Source of the DNA: a virus
Strand: one strand, 5' to 3'
IMG/VR virus record: IMGVR_UViG_3300024255_000017
Span: 17,433 to 81,432 of that record
DNA length: 64,000 nt
Below, in pieces: positions 61,601 through 64,000 of this stretch; positions within the stretch are counted from its first letter, which is position 1, and each line of letters opens with the position of its first letter. Made by a program: the position numbers and the translations under genes. The notes beneath the pieces were generated by a model, which was given only the letters and a program-made list of their open reading frames with translations, made no database searches and was not told the DNA's origin.

Positions 61601-62115
61601 ATAGATTATTTAATGATCCATCAAACCCTAATGTGGTAAGCTTTAACTTAACCTTTACTGGTGATCCAGGTGTTAGCGCTAACTTTACCGATGCATTAAG
61701 AAATAGTCAATTAAAAATTTATATTTGGCCAGTAAGCTCAACTCCAAATGCAGCATTACAAGTAGATCCAAATACAGGTACAAATTATACATATTTACCA
61801 ACTTATTTAGATTCTCCACCAGGTAATGCATATCCTAATATACAAGATTCATATGCATTAGCATGTCATGGTGGTAATCAAGGTGGTGCCTGGAGTGCAG
61901 GTGGTTGGATTCCATTTGGTGGAACTGTACCTAATGCTTATACAGGATTAGATGACCCAGGTACATATTTAATGCAGGCATCTTCAGGTGGTAATTTAGG
62001 TGAATTTTCCTTTGGGTCTTCATCTAATGTTGCAGGAGGTGGAGTATATGCTGAGATACAAATTATAGATAGGACGATTAGATTGGATCAAATCCAATAT
62101 ACTCATATCAACTAA
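58687..62115 (+). CDS. collagen-like receptor fibre protein
   Basis: This 1142-residue protein has three parts. The N-terminal 205-residue module contains LTFKVQAGGVIDASAGNRWY, WSGNPALGG and GWVFNYDQGLLFISDDL and is shared with the 62199 gene. A Pro-free Gly-X-Y tract (about 207-426) is made of GLQGTQ, GLQGTD and GSGSQ units. A C-terminal domain of about 700 residues is shared with the 56422 gene. Thus the gene combines the head of one neighbour with the tail of the other, showing module exchange among fibres. It likely forms a trimer with a collagen-like shaft. Confidence 0.78.
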   Translation: MAGFSINEVNKLTFKVQAGGVIDASAGNRWYESSLAFSPNIKDPSRILTDYNLIPPANLPVDAVNAASADPVNIQNASGPGGSQLDQVYAFNNSTWILYNTPGDTTSGFKNNWILPASVPQADGTPSNGYGIKLWSGNPALGGTEIPLSAGQANNPGYVGWVFNYDQGLLFISDDLQTDITNNTGGAYPNGFDLYITGFRYIGATGGGGGGAQGTQGTQGTGGAGSQGTQGLQGTLGTQGVQGLQGSGSQGTLGTQGLQGTLGTQGVQGLQGSGSQGTQGLQGTDGLQGTQGLQGSGSQGTQGLQGTDGLQGTQGLQGTDGLQGTQGLQGTDGLQGTQGLQGSGSQGTQGLQGTDGLQGVQGLQGTDGLQGVQGLQGTDGLQGAQGLQGTDGLQGTQGLQGVQGLQGVQGILGTGTQGTQGISGAGGNITVANSDTTDGSSPTFLGGTYTKFNFVDRLDDNRVYAQEDPGDSSQVNVFFPAPDAPIYPNYLNRNVATGSPTPSNATIAENNNPVNRRIAIPNANLQFGLPGGNYEDGGWSGSNTLRAVYKQDTQGTISLGSGNTASPVKVRGFGGVAGSGDGSITIDVLDGDGVTILETFTESNIIASGQYKSTSENVILTISDYNTLVNPYNSQDVYEASVKVDVIMGVPGSGAGLGTGIFNNTLNASLDPRDGGKFTIKISMTADSSGLLVDPPSPDLPLDYSYTVFADANPNTPSLASAASTFPAVDSANFRYISGIKYYTNGTTLSSSVDDLLTLNGNSIIVNNIRTRIFNWSANTLSVNDTSYSLSNGTITLTQPGVVNDWNQTLIDYDNNASTFTIANSNHRYRSQGGNSQFRLLDPWSDTGWGADSTKNKILIDVAHSNSTDLIEYFNVENKRLFRDITGNTYSAWNSQSSLLDVAQPPNSRTSAIVENLCLVGGEGIAASDFYADNDSTGNLPTTGTIISGDLSNYIPAGNPNYNTMGDTPIFHRLFNDPSNPNVVSFNLTFTGDPGVSANFTDALRNSQLKIYIWPVSSTPNAALQVDPNTGTNYTYLPTYLDSPPGNAYPNIQDSYALACHGGNQGGAWSAGGWIPFGGTVPNAYTGLDDPGTYLMQASSGGNLGEFSFGSSSNVAGGGVYAEIQIIDRTIRLDQIQYTHIN
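59308..59965 (+). repeat. Gly-X-Gln collagen-like coding repeat tract
   Basis: The tract is mostly built from a 36-base unit encoding GLQGTDGLQGTQ, with 9-base sub-units. It is uninterrupted for about 650 bases and near-identical at the DNA level to tracts in the 2603 and 62199 genes. The periodicity also keeps other frames open, which makes spurious ORFs. Confidence 0.88.
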
Positions 62116-62116
62116 A

Positions 62117-62125
62117 GAATAAATA
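62117..62125 (+). promoter_or_regulatory. late-promoter-like GAATAAATA motif
   Basis: The motif is 34 bases before the tiny frame at 62151 and 82 bases before the fibre start at 62199. A second T4-like box (tataaataa) overlaps downstream. Confidence 0.42.
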
Positions 62126-62150
62126 TAAATAATATAGGTAATCATTTAAT

Positions 62151-62198
62151 ATGAAAGTAATAGAAGGTTTTATCAATATAGAAAATAAGATAACTTAA
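62151..62198 (+). CDS. possible 15-residue leader peptide
   Basis: ATG to TAA encodes MKVIEGFINIENKIT, and the TAA is directly followed by the ATG of the fibre gene at 62199. Being so short it may be chance, but the exact stop-start adjacency and the promoter-like motif before it allow a translated leader coupling ribosomes into the fibre gene. Confidence 0.3.
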   Translation: MKVIEGFINIENKIT

Positions 62199-64000
62199 AT
62201 GGGCTTTACAGCAACGGACGTAAGAAAATTAGTATTCAAGGTACAGGCAGGTAATGTTATTGATGCAGATACTAATTTTTATTGGTATCAATCTAATTTA
62301 GAGAATTCAAACACTGTTAAGAGTGGAAGAATTATTGACCAGACGGATTGGGATGTGATACTTGCTAATCAACCAACTTCACCTGTGATGGGTTCTGCTA
62401 ACTCATTAAGTCAAATGACTAATGCAGGCCAAGTTCTTGCTGGTTATGTTGAAAACCAATGGGGTACTGGTACAGGGTTTGCTCCAAACGATACACCTAT
62501 TGTAAATAGATTTGCAACTAGAATGGATTTGGTTGTACCTTCAAACCCTAATACATTAGTAGCATATAATACATTTGGAGATCCTGGATCTGGAAGAAAA
62601 TGGAATTGGATAGGACCAGCCAGTGTAACTACTGCAGCTGGGTTTAAGAATGATTTATATAAAATAGAATTATGGTCAGGTAATCCTACCACGTCTAATG
62701 CTGTATATATTGATCAGACAGTAGGTAAAGACGCAATACCCGGAGTAGCAGGTTGGGTATTTAATTATGACCAAGGTTTACTTTTAGTTTCCGATGATTT
62801 AATTAGTATAGTAGGAGGTTCTACTGGTAATGCAACTTACCCTGCAGGTACAGAATTCTATATAAGAGGTTGGAGGTATATTGGAGCAATGGGATTAGGC
62901 GGAAGCGGTAGTCAAGGTACTCAAGGTACAGCTGGATCAGGATCTCAAGGAACTATAGGTATACAAGGAACCCAAGGTTCAGGAACCCAAGGTACTCAAG
63001 GTTTACAAGGTTTACAAGGAACTGATGGTTCTCAAGGAACTTTAGGTACTCAAGGTATACAAGGTTTACAAGGAACCGATGGTTTACAAGGAACACAAGG
63101 TTTACAAGGTTCAGGATCTCAAGGTACTCAAGGTTTACAAGGAACCGACGGTTTACAAGGAACTCAAGGTTTACAAGGTTTACAAGGAACTGATGGTTTA
63201 CAAGGAACACAAGGTTTACAAGGTTTACAAGGTTCAGGATCTCAGGGTACTCAAGGATTACAAGGAACAGACGGTTTACAAGGAACTCAAGGATTACAAG
63301 GAACCGATGGTTTACAAGGAACTCAAGGTTTACAAGGCTTACAAGGAACTGATGGTTTACAAGGAACCGATGGTTCTCAAGGTACTCAAGGTTTACAAGG
63401 AACCGATGGTTTACAAGGAACACAAGGTTTACAAGGAACTCAAGGTTTACAAGGTTTACAAGGTGCAGGATCTCAAGGAGCACAAGGTTTACAAGGTTTA
63501 CAAGGAACCGATGGTTTACAAGGAACACAAGGTTTACAAGGAGCTGATGGTTTACAAGGAACACAAGGCTTACAAGGTTTACAAGGAATTGATGGTTTAC
63601 AAGGAACTCAAGGTTTACAAGGTTTACAAGGAACCGACGGTTTACAAGGAACTCAAGGATTACAAGGTTTACAAGGTACCGATGGTTTACAAGGAACTCA
63701 AGGTTTACAAGGAACCGACGGTTTACAAGGAACTCAAGGTTTACAAGGTTTACAAGGAACTGATGGTTTACAAGGAACTCAAGGTTTACAAGGTTTACAA
63801 GGAACTGATGGTTTACAAGGAACTCAAGGTTTACAAGGTTTACAAGGTGCAGGATCTCAAGGAGCACAAGGTTTACAAGGTTTACAAGGAACTGATGGTT
63901 TACAAGGGACTCAAGGATTACAAGGTTTACAAGGAACTGATGGAACACAAGGAGTTCAAGGTTTACAAGGTTTACAAGGAACCGATGGTTCTCAAGGTAC
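62199..64000 (+). CDS. collagen-like fibre protein, cut by right window edge
   Basis: The frame is open from ATG 62199 to the end of the window (at least 600 codons). The first 230 residues are paralogous to the N-terminal module of the previous gene: LVFKVQAGNVIDADTNFYWY, LWSGNP, GWVFNYDQGLLLVSDDL, and RGWRYIGAMG before the shaft. From about residue 233 it becomes an unbroken Gly-X-Y tract of GLQGTQ/GLQGTD/GAGSQG units that continues past the edge, already longer than the tract of its neighbour. The C-terminal domain is not visible. Confidence 0.85.
   Translation, partial: MGFTATDVRKLVFKVQAGNVIDADTNFYWYQSNLENSNTVKSGRIIDQTDWDVILANQPTSPVMGSANSLSQMTNAGQVLAGYVENQWGTGTGFAPNDTPIVNRFATRMDLVVPSNPNTLVAYNTFGDPGSGRKWNWIGPASVTTAAGFKNDLYKIELWSGNPTTSNAVYIDQTVGKDAIPGVAGWVFNYDQGLLLVSDDLISIVGGSTGNATYPAGTEFYIRGWRYIGAMGLGGSGSQGTQGTAGSGSQGTIGIQGTQGSGTQGTQGLQGLQGTDGSQGTLGTQGIQGLQGTDGLQGTQGLQGSGSQGTQGLQGTDGLQGTQGLQGLQGTDGLQGTQGLQGLQGSGSQGTQGLQGTDGLQGTQGLQGTDGLQGTQGLQGLQGTDGLQGTDGSQGTQGLQGTDGLQGTQGLQGTQGLQGLQGAGSQGAQGLQGLQGTDGLQGTQGLQGADGLQGTQGLQGLQGIDGLQGTQGLQGLQGTDGLQGTQGLQGLQGTDGLQGTQGLQGTDGLQGTQGLQGLQGTDGLQGTQGLQGLQGTDGLQGTQGLQGLQGAGSQGAQGLQGLQGTDGLQGTQGLQGLQGTDGTQGVQGLQGLQGTDGSQG
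62899..64000 (+). repeat. long collagen-like coding repeat reaching window end
   Basis: About 1.1 kb of near-perfect 9/18/27/36-base periodic sequence encodes Gly-X-Gln/Asp triplets. It is the longest such tract in the window, and its end is not seen. Assembly of this region from short reads would be error-prone. Confidence 0.88.

Noticed and set aside
62953-63948. 331-codon reverse-strand open frame near the right edge
   Set aside because: It is the antisense shadow of the repeat tract in the fibre gene that begins at 62199 and continues past the window.
59308-64000. CRISPR-like regularly spaced repeats
   Set aside because: Repeats are contiguous in-frame coding units without unique spacers.

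Overview
The window is a 64 kb, AT-rich, single-strand-coding segment of a large contractile-tailed bacteriophage with T4-type core genes. Every supported gene reads on the + strand, genes overlap by 1-31 bases or sit a few bases apart, and no gap between genes exceeds about 200 bases. I saw no tRNA, CRISPR array, insertion sequence or integrase. The host is probably a member of the Bacteroidota. That is an inference: most start codons lack a Shine-Dalgarno sequence and instead follow A-rich leaders, and the phage carries its own ribosomal-protein-S1-like gene.

Layout: (1) 1-1974, end of a nucleic-acid metabolism block: ATP-dependent ligase (cut by the left edge), HAD phosphatase and dCMP deaminase. 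(2) 2001-8993, a 1392-residue collagen-like fibre protein and small genes of unknown role. (3) 9020-15526, baseplate hub and tube genes: two gp48/gp54-type proteins, a gp53-type LysM protein, a gp27-type hub, a gp5-type spike without a visible lysozyme domain, and a possible spike tip. (4) 15614-18998, three unexpected genes: an S1-domain protein, an amidoligase fused to a beta-helix, and an unidentified protein. (5) 19056-24852, baseplate wedge: gp25, gp6 and a possible gp7 counterpart. (6) 24862-42854, very large wedge, fibre and tail proteins, a membrane-anchored protein and a tail-tube-like protein. (7) 42878-48653, a small capsid-targeted-like protein, RuvC-like resolvase, GroES/gp31-like co-chaperonin, gp32-like SSB, gp61-like primase, UvsY-like mediator and UvsW helicase. 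(8) 48718-56411, a block of proteins with T4-type capsid-targeting-like sequences: a very acidic repeat protein, two divergent ligase-fold nucleotidyltransferases, an NMNAT-type nucleotidyltransferase and a small protein. (9) 56422-64000, three related receptor-fibre genes; the last runs off the right edge.

Two DNA motifs recur upstream of genes, GAATATATA and GAATAAATA. Both resemble the T4 late promoter TATAAATA and usually lie 21-38 bases before the start codon. In at least six cases the motif lies inside an inverted repeat whose right arm ends at or a few bases before the start codon. In T4, a few late genes (e, soc, 49, I-TevI) use this arrangement to block translation of read-through early mRNA while allowing it from late mRNA. 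Here it may be used widely.

The strongest leads for new biology are these promoter-in-hairpin starts, the putative set of virion-packaged nucleotidyltransferases, and the amidoligase/beta-helix fusion beside the baseplate genes.
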